NCBI GenBank assembly: GCA_934436435.1
Contig: CAKSAN010000008.1
Span: 96,306 to 160,305, forward strand
Reading direction: 5' to 3'
DNA: 64,000 nucleotides
Source of the DNA: an uncultured Acetatifactor sp.
GTDB lineage: Bacteria; Bacillota; Clostridia; Lachnospirales; Lachnospiraceae
In this document: positions 26,097 through 34,704 of the stretch, in pieces
Numbering within the stretch: the stretch's first letter is position 1
Layout: each line of letters starts with the position of its first letter
The notes under the pieces: generated by a model
Database searches by the model: none
What the model was told of the DNA's origin: nothing
Seen by the model: only the letters and a program-made list of their open reading frames with translations
Position numbers and translations under genes: made by a program

Positions 26097-27440
26097 ATGA
26101 TCCAGATACCGGAAAAAGCAAAATATATCATAGATACCATACAGAATGCCGGATTTGAAGCCTATGTGGTAGGCGGCTGCGTGCGGGACTCCATTCTAGG
26201 GAGAACCCCGGAGGACTGGGATATTACGACCTCGGCGAGACCGGAGCAGGTAAAAAAGCTGTTCCGCCGGACTATCGACACCGGGATCCAGCACGGTACC
26301 GTAACTGTCATGCTGGACAAGGAGGGTTTCGAAGTCACCACCTATCGCGTGGACGGAAAATATGAAGACAGCAGACATCCCAAGGAAGTGACCTTTACTC
26401 CGAATCTGGAAGAAGACCTGAAACGCCGTGACTTTACCATCAATGCCATGGCTTATAATGAAAAAGAGGGTTTGATCGACATTTTCGGTGGATTAAAGGA
26501 TATCGATGCGAAGCTGATCCGATGCGTAGGCAACCCAGAGGAACGTTTCGGGGAAGATGTCCTGCGCATTATGCGGGCCATTCGTTTCTCCGCACAGCTG
26601 GGCTATGAGATCCACGAGGACACCGAGGCGGCAATCCGGAAGCTGGCACCGACCTTACAAAAGATCAGTGCAGAGCGGATTCAGGTGGAACTGACCAAGC
26701 TGTTGACCTCGCCCCATCCCGATACCCTGCGGGATGCTTATGACATGGGTGTCACGAAAGTGATCCTGCCGGAATTTGATGCCATGATGGAGACCCCCCA
26801 GAGGCACAAACATCATAAATACAACGTGGGAGAGCATACCCTGCATGCACTTCTGGAGATCGCGCCGGAGAAGAATCTGCGCTATGCCATGCTGCTCCAT
26901 GACATTGGCAAGCCTGCCACACTCACCACGGATGAAGATGGAGTCACGCATTTCTATGGACATCCTGCCGTAGGCGAGGAAATGGCGCGAAAGATCCTGA
27001 GGAGACTCCGTTTTGATAATGACACGGTGGCTGTGGTTACCCGTCTGGTGAAATACCATGATTACGGTAATGACGTTACGCCGGATCTGCGGATCGTGCG
27101 CCGGGCGGTGAACAAGATCGGGGAAGATATTTTTCCGTTGCTGTTCCCGGTGAAACGGGCGGATATTCTGGCGCAGAGTGATTATCTGCGGACAGAAAAG
27201 CTGGAAAACCTGGAACTCTGGAAGAAACTGTATCAGGAAATGCTGGAAAAGAAGCAGTGCGTATCCCTGAAAACACTGGCAGTCACCGGCAGAGATCTGA
27301 TCGATACCGGCATGAAGCCGGGCAAAGAACTGGGAGAGATGCTGCAACAGCTTCTGGAACTGGTATTGGAACATCCGGAACAGAACACCAGAGAACAGCT
27401 TCTGGAAAAGGTGAAGGAACTGTCGGTTCACAAAGATTGA
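26097..27440 (+). CDS. cca: CCA tRNA nucleotidyltransferase with HD domain
   Basis: A 447-residue enzyme that adds or repairs the 3' CCA of tRNAs. The nucleotidyltransferase head carries GGCVRDSILG and the metal-binding DWDIT motif, followed by the RRDFTINAMAY region and the RFGEDVLRIMRAIRFSAQLG neck typical of class II polymerases. A C-terminal HD domain (about 230-360; HTLHALLEI, LLHDIGKP, KYHDYG) is present, as in many Firmicute versions, and may give phosphohydrolase activity on 2',3'-cyclic ends. Co-oriented with the HAD gene upstream. Confidence 0.95.
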   Translation: MIQIPEKAKYIIDTIQNAGFEAYVVGGCVRDSILGRTPEDWDITTSARPEQVKKLFRRTIDTGIQHGTVTVMLDKEGFEVTTYRVDGKYEDSRHPKEVTFTPNLEEDLKRRDFTINAMAYNEKEGLIDIFGGLKDIDAKLIRCVGNPEERFGEDVLRIMRAIRFSAQLGYEIHEDTEAAIRKLAPTLQKISAERIQVELTKLLTSPHPDTLRDAYDMGVTKVILPEFDAMMETPQRHKHHKYNVGEHTLHALLEIAPEKNLRYAMLLHDIGKPATLTTDEDGVTHFYGHPAVGEEMARKILRRLRFDNDTVAVVTRLVKYHDYGNDVTPDLRIVRRAVNKIGEDIFPLLFPVKRADILAQSDYLRTEKLENLELWKKLYQEMLEKKQCVSLKTLAVTGRDLIDTGMKPGKELGEMLQQLLELVLEHPEQNTREQLLEKVKELSVHKD

Positions 27441-27519
27441 GCATACTTTATAAGCTTCTCTCATAAGATAGCGTAGGAACCGGAAAACGGTTAAGGACGT
27501 ATCTTAGGAGGGGTTGTAA

Positions 27520-28518
27520 GTGAATGACAGAGCGGTGGCACTGCTGGAGCAGTATGAGATAGAAGTATTGCGTACCCGAAAAGGAAGGGGAGCTATTCTG
27601 TGCGATACGGAGCAGGGCTGCCTGATCTTCAAGGAATATACTGGAAGAGAGGAACAACTGCGCTTACAGGAACAGGTCTTAAAGCATCTGGAGCAACAAG
27701 GGACTGTCCCTGCGGAGAAGCTGCTTCCCACGAAAGAAGGCGCACTGTCCGTGACGGACAGAGACGGTGTCAGATATATTCTGAAGACCTGGTGGGAAGG
27801 CAGAGAATGCAACATCCGCGACAGAGAGGAATGCCTGGAAGCCATGCGGCTGCTGGCGAGACTTCACGGAGATCTGGAATTTACGCCGGTATTTCCGGAA
27901 GAGGAAGGATTGCCGATACCGACTATAGAGAAATATCTCCCCAGCCGAGATTATGAGAAGCATAATCGGGAACTCAAGCGTGCCCGCAGGTTTTTAAAGC
28001 AGCGCAGCCAGAAGACCTGGTTCGAGATCCGGTTGTCTGCGGTGATCGATCCTTTTTTAGAGGAAGCGAGACAGCTCAGCGAGGAATGGAAAGAGATCGA
28101 GACGGCGGCCGGCAACAGTGGTGAAGAAGAACCGCTGTGTTTCTGCCATGGAGATTATCAGTACCACAATATCTTACGGCAGGACCGGGGATTTTTCCTG
28201 GTGAACTTTGAGAAATGTCAGGCAGACGGACCGGTAAGAGATCTGTATCTGCTGTTGCGCAAGCTATTGGAAAAAAGCGAATGGGACTGTAACTGGGGCA
28301 GGGAACTTCTGGCGGCCTATGAAACGGTCCGGCCTCTGAAATCTTATGAGAGGCAGGATCTGTTCTATCGCCTGTCCTATCCGGAAAAATTGTGGAAGAT
28401 CGTAAACTTTTATTATAATTCCGGGAAGGCCTGGATCCCGGAGAAGAATCAGGAAAAACTGGACCGTCTGTTAGAGCAGGAAGCAGCCAGAAAAAAATTC
28501 CTGAAGACCATTTGCTGA
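27520..28518 (+). CDS. CotS-family spore coat protein (kinase-like fold)
   Basis: A 332-residue protein of the CotS/aminoglycoside-phosphotransferase-like family. A phospho-acceptor-binding catalytic loop FCHGDYQYHNIL and a downstream NFEKCQADGPVRDLY (replacing the usual DFD) are visible at about 207-245. Family members sit in the inner spore coat of Bacilli and Clostridia. GTG start, preceded by AGGAGGGG. The altered metal-binding motif suggests reduced or changed kinase activity. The next gene starts 39 nt later. Confidence 0.85.
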   Translation: MNDRAVALLEQYEIEVLRTRKGRGAILCDTEQGCLIFKEYTGREEQLRLQEQVLKHLEQQGTVPAEKLLPTKEGALSVTDRDGVRYILKTWWEGRECNIRDREECLEAMRLLARLHGDLEFTPVFPEEEGLPIPTIEKYLPSRDYEKHNRELKRARRFLKQRSQKTWFEIRLSAVIDPFLEEARQLSEEWKEIETAAGNSGEEEPLCFCHGDYQYHNILRQDRGFFLVNFEKCQADGPVRDLYLLLRKLLEKSEWDCNWGRELLAAYETVRPLKSYERQDLFYRLSYPEKLWKIVNFYYNSGKAWIPEKNQEKLDRLLEQEAARKKFLKTIC

Positions 28519-28557
28519 TAACATGCAATGATAAGATGCAAAGGAGAAGACAAAACG

Positions 28558-29946
28558 TTGAAAAGAAGAACCGGAGACAAAAGGTATTCGAAGACAGGGA
28601 AGATAGCAGTAAGTCTTTTGCTTGTGACAGTAATGTCATTGACGGGTTGCGGACAGACAACATCCTCCGGAACGGTGACGGAGGCACAGACTACGGCGGC
28701 ACCTGCGGCAACGGTGCAGGAAGAACGGATAGATACCGGCTTCGTTGTGACAGGACCGGACAGCTATGATTCAGCAGACACCGCTGTGCTGGTGGATATC
28801 AATAATATTGACAACACTGTCACTTTGTTAAATCTGGATCTTGGCAAGCGTTATACCCTGTCCATGGACGGAACGACACGTTTTGCGGACAAATACGGGA
28901 AGGCCATTTCGCTGAGCCAGCTGCAGGAGGGGGATATTGTGGATGTGACCTTTCTGAAGAGTCAGAAGCATCTGACGACCATGCAGCTGGCACAGACGGC
29001 ATGGCAGTATGATGCTGTGGAGCGGTATGAAATGAACACTGTCCGAAATGAGGTATCCATCGGCGACGAGATCTTCCAGTTATCCAGTGACACCCAGTAT
29101 TTTTCCCAGGGACACAGTATCGAAAAAATGGATCTGAATCCGGCGGATATTCTGACATTTCACGGAATCGACAGCACTGTACTTAGTGTAACGGTGGAGA
29201 AAGGCCATGGTTATCTGCGGCTGGTGAACGACGAGAATTTTGTAGGCGGCTGGCTGGAGATCGGGCAGACACAGATCGTGCGGATCACGGAGGACATGCT
29301 GGTGACCGTGCCGGAAGGAAGTTATCAGGTAGACATCAGCTATAACGGCGGAGGCGGCACGAAGAATGTGGTGATCAACCGCAACGAAGAGACTGCGTTG
29401 GATATCGGCGATCTGGAAGTGGCGGAAGCACAGTACGGTATGGTGCTGTTTTCCATGAGTCCTTCCAATGCGGAATTATATATTGACGGAAGCCAGGCGG
29501 ATCCTTCCCAGCCGATTTCCCTGGAATACGGAATTCATCAGATCATAGCCAAAGCGGACGGCTATAAGTCTCTGACACAGTATCTCAGAGTAGGACAGGA
29601 ATCCGCCGGTGTGGATGTACAGCTGGACAAGGTGGATTCTGACAGCGAAGAAAGCACGGACAGCAGCAGTTCCGAAAGTTCTTCCGCTACCGCCACCACC
29701 GCAGACACTACAACGACTTATTACCGTGTGCATATTGATGCTCCGGAAAATGTGGAGGTATATCTGGACGGCAATTATGTGGGGATTTCCCCTTGCAGTT
29801 TTAAGAAGACTTCCGGAAGCCATGTGATCACTTTGCGGAAGACCGGCTATGAGACCAGGAGTTACACGGTGCAGGTGGATGAGGAACAGAAAGATGTGTC
29901 TTACTCTTTCGTGGACCTGACAACCGGCTCTTCATCGACAGAATAA
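28558..29946 (+). CDS. Lipoprotein with two PEGA domains
   Basis: A 462-residue exported lipoprotein. A TTG start at 28558 is chosen because AAAGGAGAAGAC lies about 9 nt upstream; it gives a basic N-terminus, a hydrophobic stretch and a lipobox SLTGC. The middle (about 45-290) is beta-rich and unassigned. Two PEGA repeats follow: one at about 300-365 (AELYIDGSQ) and one at about 395-455 (VEVYLDGNYVGISP), separated by a Ser/Asp/Thr linker. PEGA domains are surface beta-sandwiches thought to bind cell-wall polymers or proteins. The function in this organism is not known. Confidence 0.85.
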   Translation: MKRRTGDKRYSKTGKIAVSLLLVTVMSLTGCGQTTSSGTVTEAQTTAAPAATVQEERIDTGFVVTGPDSYDSADTAVLVDINNIDNTVTLLNLDLGKRYTLSMDGTTRFADKYGKAISLSQLQEGDIVDVTFLKSQKHLTTMQLAQTAWQYDAVERYEMNTVRNEVSIGDEIFQLSSDTQYFSQGHSIEKMDLNPADILTFHGIDSTVLSVTVEKGHGYLRLVNDENFVGGWLEIGQTQIVRITEDMLVTVPEGSYQVDISYNGGGGTKNVVINRNEETALDIGDLEVAEAQYGMVLFSMSPSNAELYIDGSQADPSQPISLEYGIHQIIAKADGYKSLTQYLRVGQESAGVDVQLDKVDSDSEESTDSSSSESSSATATTADTTTTYYRVHIDAPENVEVYLDGNYVGISPCSFKKTSGSHVITLRKTGYETRSYTVQVDEEQKDVSYSFVDLTTGSSSTE

Positions 29947-29989
29947 TTCGGGAAAGGTTGAAGAAATGCCGTAAATATGCGGAAAAACC

Positions 29990-30018
29990 TTGACAAAAGG
30001 GATAAAACCAGATATATA
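29990..30018 (+). promoter_or_regulatory. Strong sigma-A promoter for the HU gene
   Basis: TTGACA (29990-29995), 17-nt spacer, TATATA (30013-30018). It lies about 75 nt before the HU start codon, which has a good AGGAGG ribosome site. Confidence 0.75.
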
Positions 30019-30093
30019 TATGTATAGACGTTTCAAAAGAACTATTTTCGAGCGTAAATTAATAACGAAAACTCATTACAGGAGGAGTTCAAT

Positions 30094-30369
30094 ATGAACA
30101 AAACAGAATTAGTTGCAGCTATGGCTGATCAGGCTGGTCTTTCCAAGAAGGACGCAGAGAAGGCATTAAAGGCTTTCACAGATGTTGTTGCTGAAGAGTT
30201 AAAGAAGGATGGTAAGGTTCAGTTAGTTGGTTTTGGTACTTTCGAAGTATCCAGCAGAGCAGCAAGAGAGGGTAGAAATCCTCAGAGCGGCAAGCCTATG
30301 AAGATCGCTGCTTCCAAGGCTCCTAAGTTTAAGGCTGGTAAGGCATTAAAGGATATGCTGAACGCATAA
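30094..30369 (+). CDS. hup: DNA-binding protein HU
   Basis: A 91-residue HU-family histone-like protein: MNKTELVAAMADQAGLSKKDAEKAL helices, the VQLVGFGTFEV hinge, the beta-arm with GRNPQSGKPM and a C-terminal KAGKALKDMLNA. It compacts and bends DNA non-specifically and can assist site-specific recombination. It has its own strong promoter and terminator. Codon use is that of a highly expressed gene. Confidence 0.97.
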   Translation: MNKTELVAAMADQAGLSKKDAEKALKAFTDVVAEELKKDGKVQLVGFGTFEVSSRAAREGRNPQSGKPMKIAASKAPKFKAGKALKDMLNA

Positions 30370-30385
30370 TAGAAGCTGAATTTTC

Positions 30386-30424
30386 AGAGACTCGATGGGA
30401 CAACCTTTCGGGTCTCTTTTGTTT
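30386..30424 (+). terminator. HU terminator
   Basis: AGAGACTCGA pairs with TCGGGTCTCT (one G-T pair) followed by a T-rich tail. Confidence 0.8.
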
Positions 30425-30455
30425 TGTAAGCAGAAAGATTGAAAGGATAAAGAAC

Positions 30456-30695
30456 ATGAGGTTAGACAAGTATTTGAAGGTATCCCGGCTGATCAAACGC
30501 CGCACCGTGGCTAATGAAGCCTGCGACAGCGGAAGAGTACTGATCAATGACAAGCCGGCCAAGGCATCCGCCAATGTCAGGGAAGGAGATATTATCGCGA
30601 TCTCTTTCGGTAACAAGGAAGTAAAAGTGGAAGTCCTGGATGTGCAGGAGACCGTGAAAAAAGAAGACGCCAAAGAACTCTTCCGTTATATATAG
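30456..30695 (+). CDS. rqcP: S4-domain RNA-binding protein RqcP (YabO)
   Basis: A 79-residue S4 RNA-binding protein (MRLDKYLKVSRLIKRRTVANEACDSGRVLINDKPAKAS) of the Hsp15/RqcP family. In Bacillus RqcP works with RqcH to add alanine tails to stalled nascent chains on the 50S subunit. The position right before yabP-yabQ-divIC is the same as in Bacillus, where it is called yabO. Confidence 0.92.
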   Translation: MRLDKYLKVSRLIKRRTVANEACDSGRVLINDKPAKASANVREGDIIAISFGNKEVKVEVLDVQETVKKEDAKELFRYI

Positions 30696-30781
30696 ATCCT
30701 TTACGTATAAATTGACATATCTTACCATAGAATGAATTGTAAGTCCGGTTCCGGGAGGAATCGGTCTGATGATGGGAGGCT

Positions 30782-31078
30782 ATGGGGAAGATGGAAGATT
30801 TAAACGCAACAGGCCGTATGCATAAAGTGACCATGACCAACAGACGGACTTGTACCGTGAATGGGGTAAATGACGTGCTTTCCTTTGATCTGCGGGAGAT
30901 CCTGCTGGAGACAGAACAGGGGATGCTGATGATCCGCGGCAATGAACTCCATGTGAATCGTCTGACATTAGACAAGGGGGAAGTGGATATTGACGGCCGG
31001 ATCGACAGCTTTGTGTATTCGGATACCGCAGTATCCGGGGAAAAACAGGAATCCTTCCTGGGCAGGCTGTTCCGCTGA
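30782..31078 (+). CDS. yabP: Sporulation protein YabP
   Basis: A 98-residue YabP-family protein (HKVTMTNRRTCTVNGVNDVLSFD, GNELHVNRLTLDKGEVDIDGRI). YabP is required with YabQ for spore formation in Bacillus; it is a small beta-rich mother-cell protein. Its TGA overlaps the ATG of yabQ by one base, implying coupled translation. Confidence 0.92.
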   Translation: MGKMEDLNATGRMHKVTMTNRRTCTVNGVNDVLSFDLREILLETEQGMLMIRGNELHVNRLTLDKGEVDIDGRIDSFVYSDTAVSGEKQESFLGRLFR

Positions 31079-31611
31079 TGAATGAAAATATTTTTCTGTT
31101 GCATTCCTTTCTTCTGGGGGTGTGGATCACTTTTTTGTATGATATACTGCGGATACTGCGAAGAGTGTTTTCCCACAGTGCCGGCATAGTATCTCTGGAG
31201 GATCTGGCATTCTGGATCTATTGTGCGGGAAGAGTATTTTTGCTGATGTTCCATGAGGGCAACGGGAACCTTCGGTGGTTCGCCGTACTGGGAGCATTGA
31301 CGGGGATGTACCTGTATCATAAGGCGGTCAGCCCTTGTTTTGTGAAATATACGGCGCTGGGACTGAATACGCTCTTAAAGCCGATTCGGAAAGTTCTGCG
31401 GGTGACGGGCAATTGGCTAAAAAAGCAGTTGACTACCCTTCAGAAAATGCTTAAAATATTTATTAAAAGGAGATGCGCGTATGGCAAGAAGAAAAGCAGC
31501 CTACCGCAAGAGACACCAGAACCGGTTCAGCATGTTCCTGGTGAGTCTGGTCGTGTTGATGATCATGGTGGTCGTTGCGGTGCGGAGCGTGGAATTACAA
31601 CAGAAGATTGA
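31078..31611 (+). CDS. yabQ: Spore cortex biosynthesis protein YabQ, with overlapping tail
   Basis: A 177-residue membrane protein. Residues about 1-110 contain three to four hydrophobic helices (FLLHSFLLGVWITFLYDILR, VSLEDLAFWIYCAGRVFLLM, FAVLGALTGMYLYHKAV) matching YabQ, which is needed for cortex formation. The last about 45 residues are read out of frame through the divIC ribosome site and coding region, giving a basic, Pro/Gly-rich tail unlike the family. The overlap with divIC is 131 nt. Either the ancestral stop was lost or the tail is tolerated. Confidence 0.85.
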   Translation: MNENIFLLHSFLLGVWITFLYDILRILRRVFSHSAGIVSLEDLAFWIYCAGRVFLLMFHEGNGNLRWFAVLGALTGMYLYHKAVSPCFVKYTALGLNTLLKPIRKVLRVTGNWLKKQLTTLQKMLKIFIKRRCAYGKKKSSLPQETPEPVQHVPGESGRVDDHGGRCGAERGITTED

Positions 31612-31789
31612 GGGATATGATACCCAGATTGCAAGCTTAAATGCGCAGATCGAAGCGGAACAGGCCCGAACGGAGCAGATCGAGGAATTCGGTAAGTATA
31701 CGCAGACCAAGGCCTATGTGGAAGAGGTAGCGAAGGATAAGCTGGGACTGGTGTACGAAGGAGAAATCCTTTTTAAGGAAGACAATTAA
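31481..31789 (+). CDS. divIC: Septum formation initiator family protein (DivIC/FtsB-like)
   Basis: A 102-residue single-pass membrane protein: basic N-terminus, one membrane helix at about 20-38, then a coiled coil (about 42-70, QQKIEGYDTQIASLNAQIEAEQ in pieces) and the conserved AKDKLGLVYEGEI tail. DivIC/FtsB links FtsL and DivIB at the division site. A clear ribosome site AAAAGGAG precedes its ATG inside the yabQ frame. Position matches Bacillus divIC. Confidence 0.92.
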   Translation: MARRKAAYRKRHQNRFSMFLVSLVVLMIMVVVAVRSVELQQKIEGYDTQIASLNAQIEAEQARTEQIEEFGKYTQTKAYVEEVAKDKLGLVYEGEILFKEDN

Positions 31790-31827
31790 GCAGGGAAACT
31801 GAATCTTAAGTGGACCTGCTTTTTTTG
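31789..31827 (+). terminator. Terminator after divIC
   Basis: AGCAGG and CCTGCT arms with a 20-nt loop, followed by seven T. It separates the yab-divIC group from the spoIIE-like gene. Confidence 0.6.
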
Positions 31828-31918
31828 TCGCAAAAAATGAAGCCCGCCGCCCCCTCGATTTGACAAAAAGAAGAAAGGAGCTGCCCTATAATCGTGTGGA
31901 CAGAAAGGGGAAGATGCC

Positions 31919-33109
31919 ATGATCATAGGGAAAAAGGAACAGGAACGTCTGGAGAAGGAACAGTGTGCGCAGGTCTCACTGTTATGCAGACAGAAACTGA
32001 TGGGATATGCGGAAAGCTTTGAGGAGCTGGGGAGAAGCTTCCGGCAGGAAATACAGATCACGGGGGATGACAGGCAGAACATTCTGGAAAAATGTATGCT
32101 GTGGCAGAGCCGGCAGATCATGGGAGATCATTTGCAGGAGGTTGCCCGGATCATGGAACGGGTCGCAGCGGAAGAACTGGGGTATCGCCCGTTGGAAGAG
32201 AAAAAGCGAAAGGGACTGGTACAGGCGCTTAAGAGTGAAGGAGTTGTGGCAAAGGACCTGTGCTATATACAAAGGGATGGAGGAGATTGCGGGATGGCCG
32301 GCATCAGCATGACACTGTCTACCGAAAGGCCGCGATATAAGGCGACACAGGTAGCGGATATGCTGACAGTACTGTTGGGGAAACGTCTGCAGGTCTCGTC
32401 GGGAAGCCCTTATCTGGTGGAACAGGAGCCCCATTGCTTTCTCTTCACGGAGGAACCGAAGTACATAGCGCTGACGGGAGTAAGCCGTGCGGTAAAAGAA
32501 GGAGAGAAGATCTCCGGAGATCAGTTCGCTACGATGGAATCGGAAAAAGGGAAGCTGATCCTGCTGTTGTCCGATGGAACAGGCTCCGGGGAGGACGCCA
32601 GCCGGGGCAGCGGCAGAGTCATGGATCTCATGGAAAAAATGCTGGAAGCAGGCTTTGGAACAGAAGCGTCGGTGAACCTGCTGAACTCCGCATTGTATGC
32701 GCAAAATGAGGAAGACGATCATCCCACGGTGGACATATGCAGTCTCAATCTGTATAACGGAGAATGTGAGATCTGTAAGGTGGGGGGCGTCGCCACGTTC
32801 TGGAAAACTTCCGGGAGAGTCCTCTGTGTCGGTGGGGAGACTCTGCCGTTAGGCATCTTTCAAAAAGCGCAGATGGAACGACAGATATGTCAGATGGAAC
32901 CGGGAGATCTGCTCGTTATGATGACGGATGGGGTCCTGGATATGATGGAGAACGGTGAAGAATGCATGGCCAGGATGCTGGAGGGACTGCAGGAGCAGAA
33001 TCCGCAGGAGATCGCAGAAAAGATATTGTCCTATGCCATCTGTGCCTCGGAGGGACGGATCCGGGACGATATGACGGTGTTTGTGCTCTGCCTGTGGGAA
33101 AACGCATGA
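31919..33109 (+). CDS. SpoIIE-like PP2C phosphatase lacking the membrane domain
   Basis: A 396-residue soluble protein corresponding to the cytoplasmic part of SpoIIE: an alpha-helical linker (about 1-125), then a PP2C-type Ser/Thr phosphatase domain (about 170-390) with LILLLSDGTGSGEDAS and LLVMMTDGVLDMM, whose aspartates bind the metal ions, and the core SVNLLNSALY. SpoIIE dephosphorylates SpoIIAA to activate sigma-F in the forespore. Bacillus SpoIIE is about 830 residues with ten N-terminal membrane helices; none is encoded here, and only 129 nt separate this gene from divIC. The position (divIC-spoIIE-tilS-hpt-ftsH) is that of genuine spoIIE, so this may be the organism's SpoIIE or a shortened paralogue. 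Confidence 0.85.
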   Translation: MIIGKKEQERLEKEQCAQVSLLCRQKLMGYAESFEELGRSFRQEIQITGDDRQNILEKCMLWQSRQIMGDHLQEVARIMERVAAEELGYRPLEEKKRKGLVQALKSEGVVAKDLCYIQRDGGDCGMAGISMTLSTERPRYKATQVADMLTVLLGKRLQVSSGSPYLVEQEPHCFLFTEEPKYIALTGVSRAVKEGEKISGDQFATMESEKGKLILLLSDGTGSGEDASRGSGRVMDLMEKMLEAGFGTEASVNLLNSALYAQNEEDDHPTVDICSLNLYNGECEICKVGGVATFWKTSGRVLCVGGETLPLGIFQKAQMERQICQMEPGDLLVMMTDGVLDMMENGEECMARMLEGLQEQNPQEIAEKILSYAICASEGRIRDDMTVFVLCLWENA

Positions 33110-33115
33110 CGCAAC

Positions 33116-33144
33116 TTGATTTTTCCTTACAATTAGGATAGAGT
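33116..33144 (+). promoter_or_regulatory. Possible promoter just before tilS
   Basis: TTGATT, 17 nt, TAGAGT. The start site would coincide with the tilS ATG (33151), implying a nearly leaderless message; weak -10 box, so tentative. Confidence 0.3.
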
Positions 33145-33150
33145 AAAAAC

Positions 33151-34704
33151 ATGAATACATGGATGGGTACGCGAGAAAAAGTATTTGCATATATCAGAGA
33201 GCATCATATGCTGCAGGCGGGTGACCGTGTTGTGGTCGGTGTCTCCGGAGGGGCAGACTCAGTTTGCCTCTTATTTTTGTTGCTGGAATGGCAGAAGGAG
33301 GTGCCGACCGACATTGCGGTAGTGCATGTGGATCACGGTATCCGTGAGGAAGCCGGGGAGGATGCCCGGTATGTGGAGCAGCTCTGTGCGGAAAGAGGCA
33401 TTCCTTTTTTCCTGACCCGGGCAGAGGTAAGGGACAGAGCCAGACAGGAGAAAATCTCCGAAGAGGAAGCCGGTCGCAGGACCAGATACGAAGCATTTGA
33501 CCGGGCGGCGAAGGAGTGGGGAGCTACGAAGATTGCAGTGGCCCATAACAGCAACGACCGCAGTGAGACTCAGCTGTTCCATCTGTTCCGGGGCAGCGGG
33601 ATCAGGGGACTTGCGAGTATCCTGCCGGTGAGGGACCGGATCATACGGCCGATTCTGTGTCTGGAACGATGGGAGATCGAGGAATTCCTGGAGCAGCGGG
33701 ACATCGCTTATTGCAGGGACGCTACTAATGATGAGGATGATTATACCAGAAATCGTATCCGCCATCATATTTTGCCCTATGCGGAGCAGAATATTGTAAA
33801 AGGCTGCGTGGCCCACATGAACCAGACGGCGGAGCTGTTGGCGGAGACGGAAGATTATCTGGAACAGCAGACAAAGGAAGCAGCAGAGCGATGTGTTCGG
33901 ATCATGGGCGGTTCCGGGGAGAAAACGGTCCGGACGGCGGACAGACGGACGGTCACGGTCTCCTTTGCCACAGATGCTTTCCTGACCCTGCATCCGGTGA
34001 TCCGCAAGAGACTTTTGTATGATGTGGTGAAACAGTTGTCTCCCGGACAAAAGGACATTACCTTCCGGCATATTCAGGAGCTGCTTACATTGTTTACCGG
34101 GGAGGGCAACCGTCAGATCTGCCTTCCTTTCGGAATCCGGGGAAGGCGGCAATATGAGGAAGTCCTGCTGACGGTAGAGACGGCGGGTGGCAATACACCG
34201 GAGAAGAAGCCGGAGCAGGAAATGGAGATGCAACTGCCGTTCGGGCAGAAAGGAACCGTGGAGTACGAAACGGAAATGCTGGAATACTGCGTATGCGAAC
34301 TGGCTTCCAACCCCGAAAAAAACCAAGAAGTTCCCATAAATCAGTATACGAAATGGTTTGATTATGATAAAATAAAAAAATGTCCGGTGGTGCGGACAAG
34401 GCAGACAGGAGACTATCTGACCATTGCTGACGGCAGAGGCGGGATGATCCACAAGTCTTTGAAAAGCTATCTGGTCGATCAGAAGATCCCGCAGACGGAG
34501 CGTGACAGACTGCCGATCCTGGCAGACGGAGATCATGTGCTGTGGGTCGTGGGATACCGTATCAGCGAATATTATAAAGTAACGGAGAATACAAAACGTA
34601 TTTTAAAGGTACAATTAATAAGAAAGGAGTTCGCTAAGAGCGAAGAGACAAAAGAAAATGGCAGAACATATCAGAGTACTGTTGACAGAAGAGGAAGTAG
34701 ATAA
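33151..34704 (+). CDS. tilS: tRNA(Ile)-lysidine synthetase
   Basis: A 517-residue N-type ATP pyrophosphatase that converts the wobble C of tRNA-Ile(CAU) to lysidine. The P-loop SGGADS is at 32-37, followed by HVDHGIREEAGEDA, RYEAF and AVAHNSNDRSET. In place of the usual AHHxxDQ the protein has AHNSNDRSET, so a conserved His and Gln are changed. The central and C-terminal tRNA-binding domains (about 230-500) are present and end in VVGYRISEYYKVTENTKRILKV. The 3' end overlaps the hpt start by 47 nt. Confidence 0.92.
   Translation: MNTWMGTREKVFAYIREHHMLQAGDRVVVGVSGGADSVCLLFLLLEWQKEVPTDIAVVHVDHGIREEAGEDARYVEQLCAERGIPFFLTRAEVRDRARQEKISEEEAGRRTRYEAFDRAAKEWGATKIAVAHNSNDRSETQLFHLFRGSGIRGLASILPVRDRIIRPILCLERWEIEEFLEQRDIAYCRDATNDEDDYTRNRIRHHILPYAEQNIVKGCVAHMNQTAELLAETEDYLEQQTKEAAERCVRIMGGSGEKTVRTADRRTVTVSFATDAFLTLHPVIRKRLLYDVVKQLSPGQKDITFRHIQELLTLFTGEGNRQICLPFGIRGRRQYEEVLLTVETAGGNTPEKKPEQEMEMQLPFGQKGTVEYETEMLEYCVCELASNPEKNQEVPINQYTKWFDYDKIKKCPVVRTRQTGDYLTIADGRGGMIHKSLKSYLVDQKIPQTERDRLPILADGDHVLWVVGYRISEYYKVTENTKRILKVQLIRKEFAKSEETKENGRTYQSTVDRRGSR

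Noticed and set aside
31859..31904. TTGACA ... TATAAT as a promoter for the spoIIE-like gene
   Set aside because: The spacer is 21 nt, too long for a normal sigma-A promoter.
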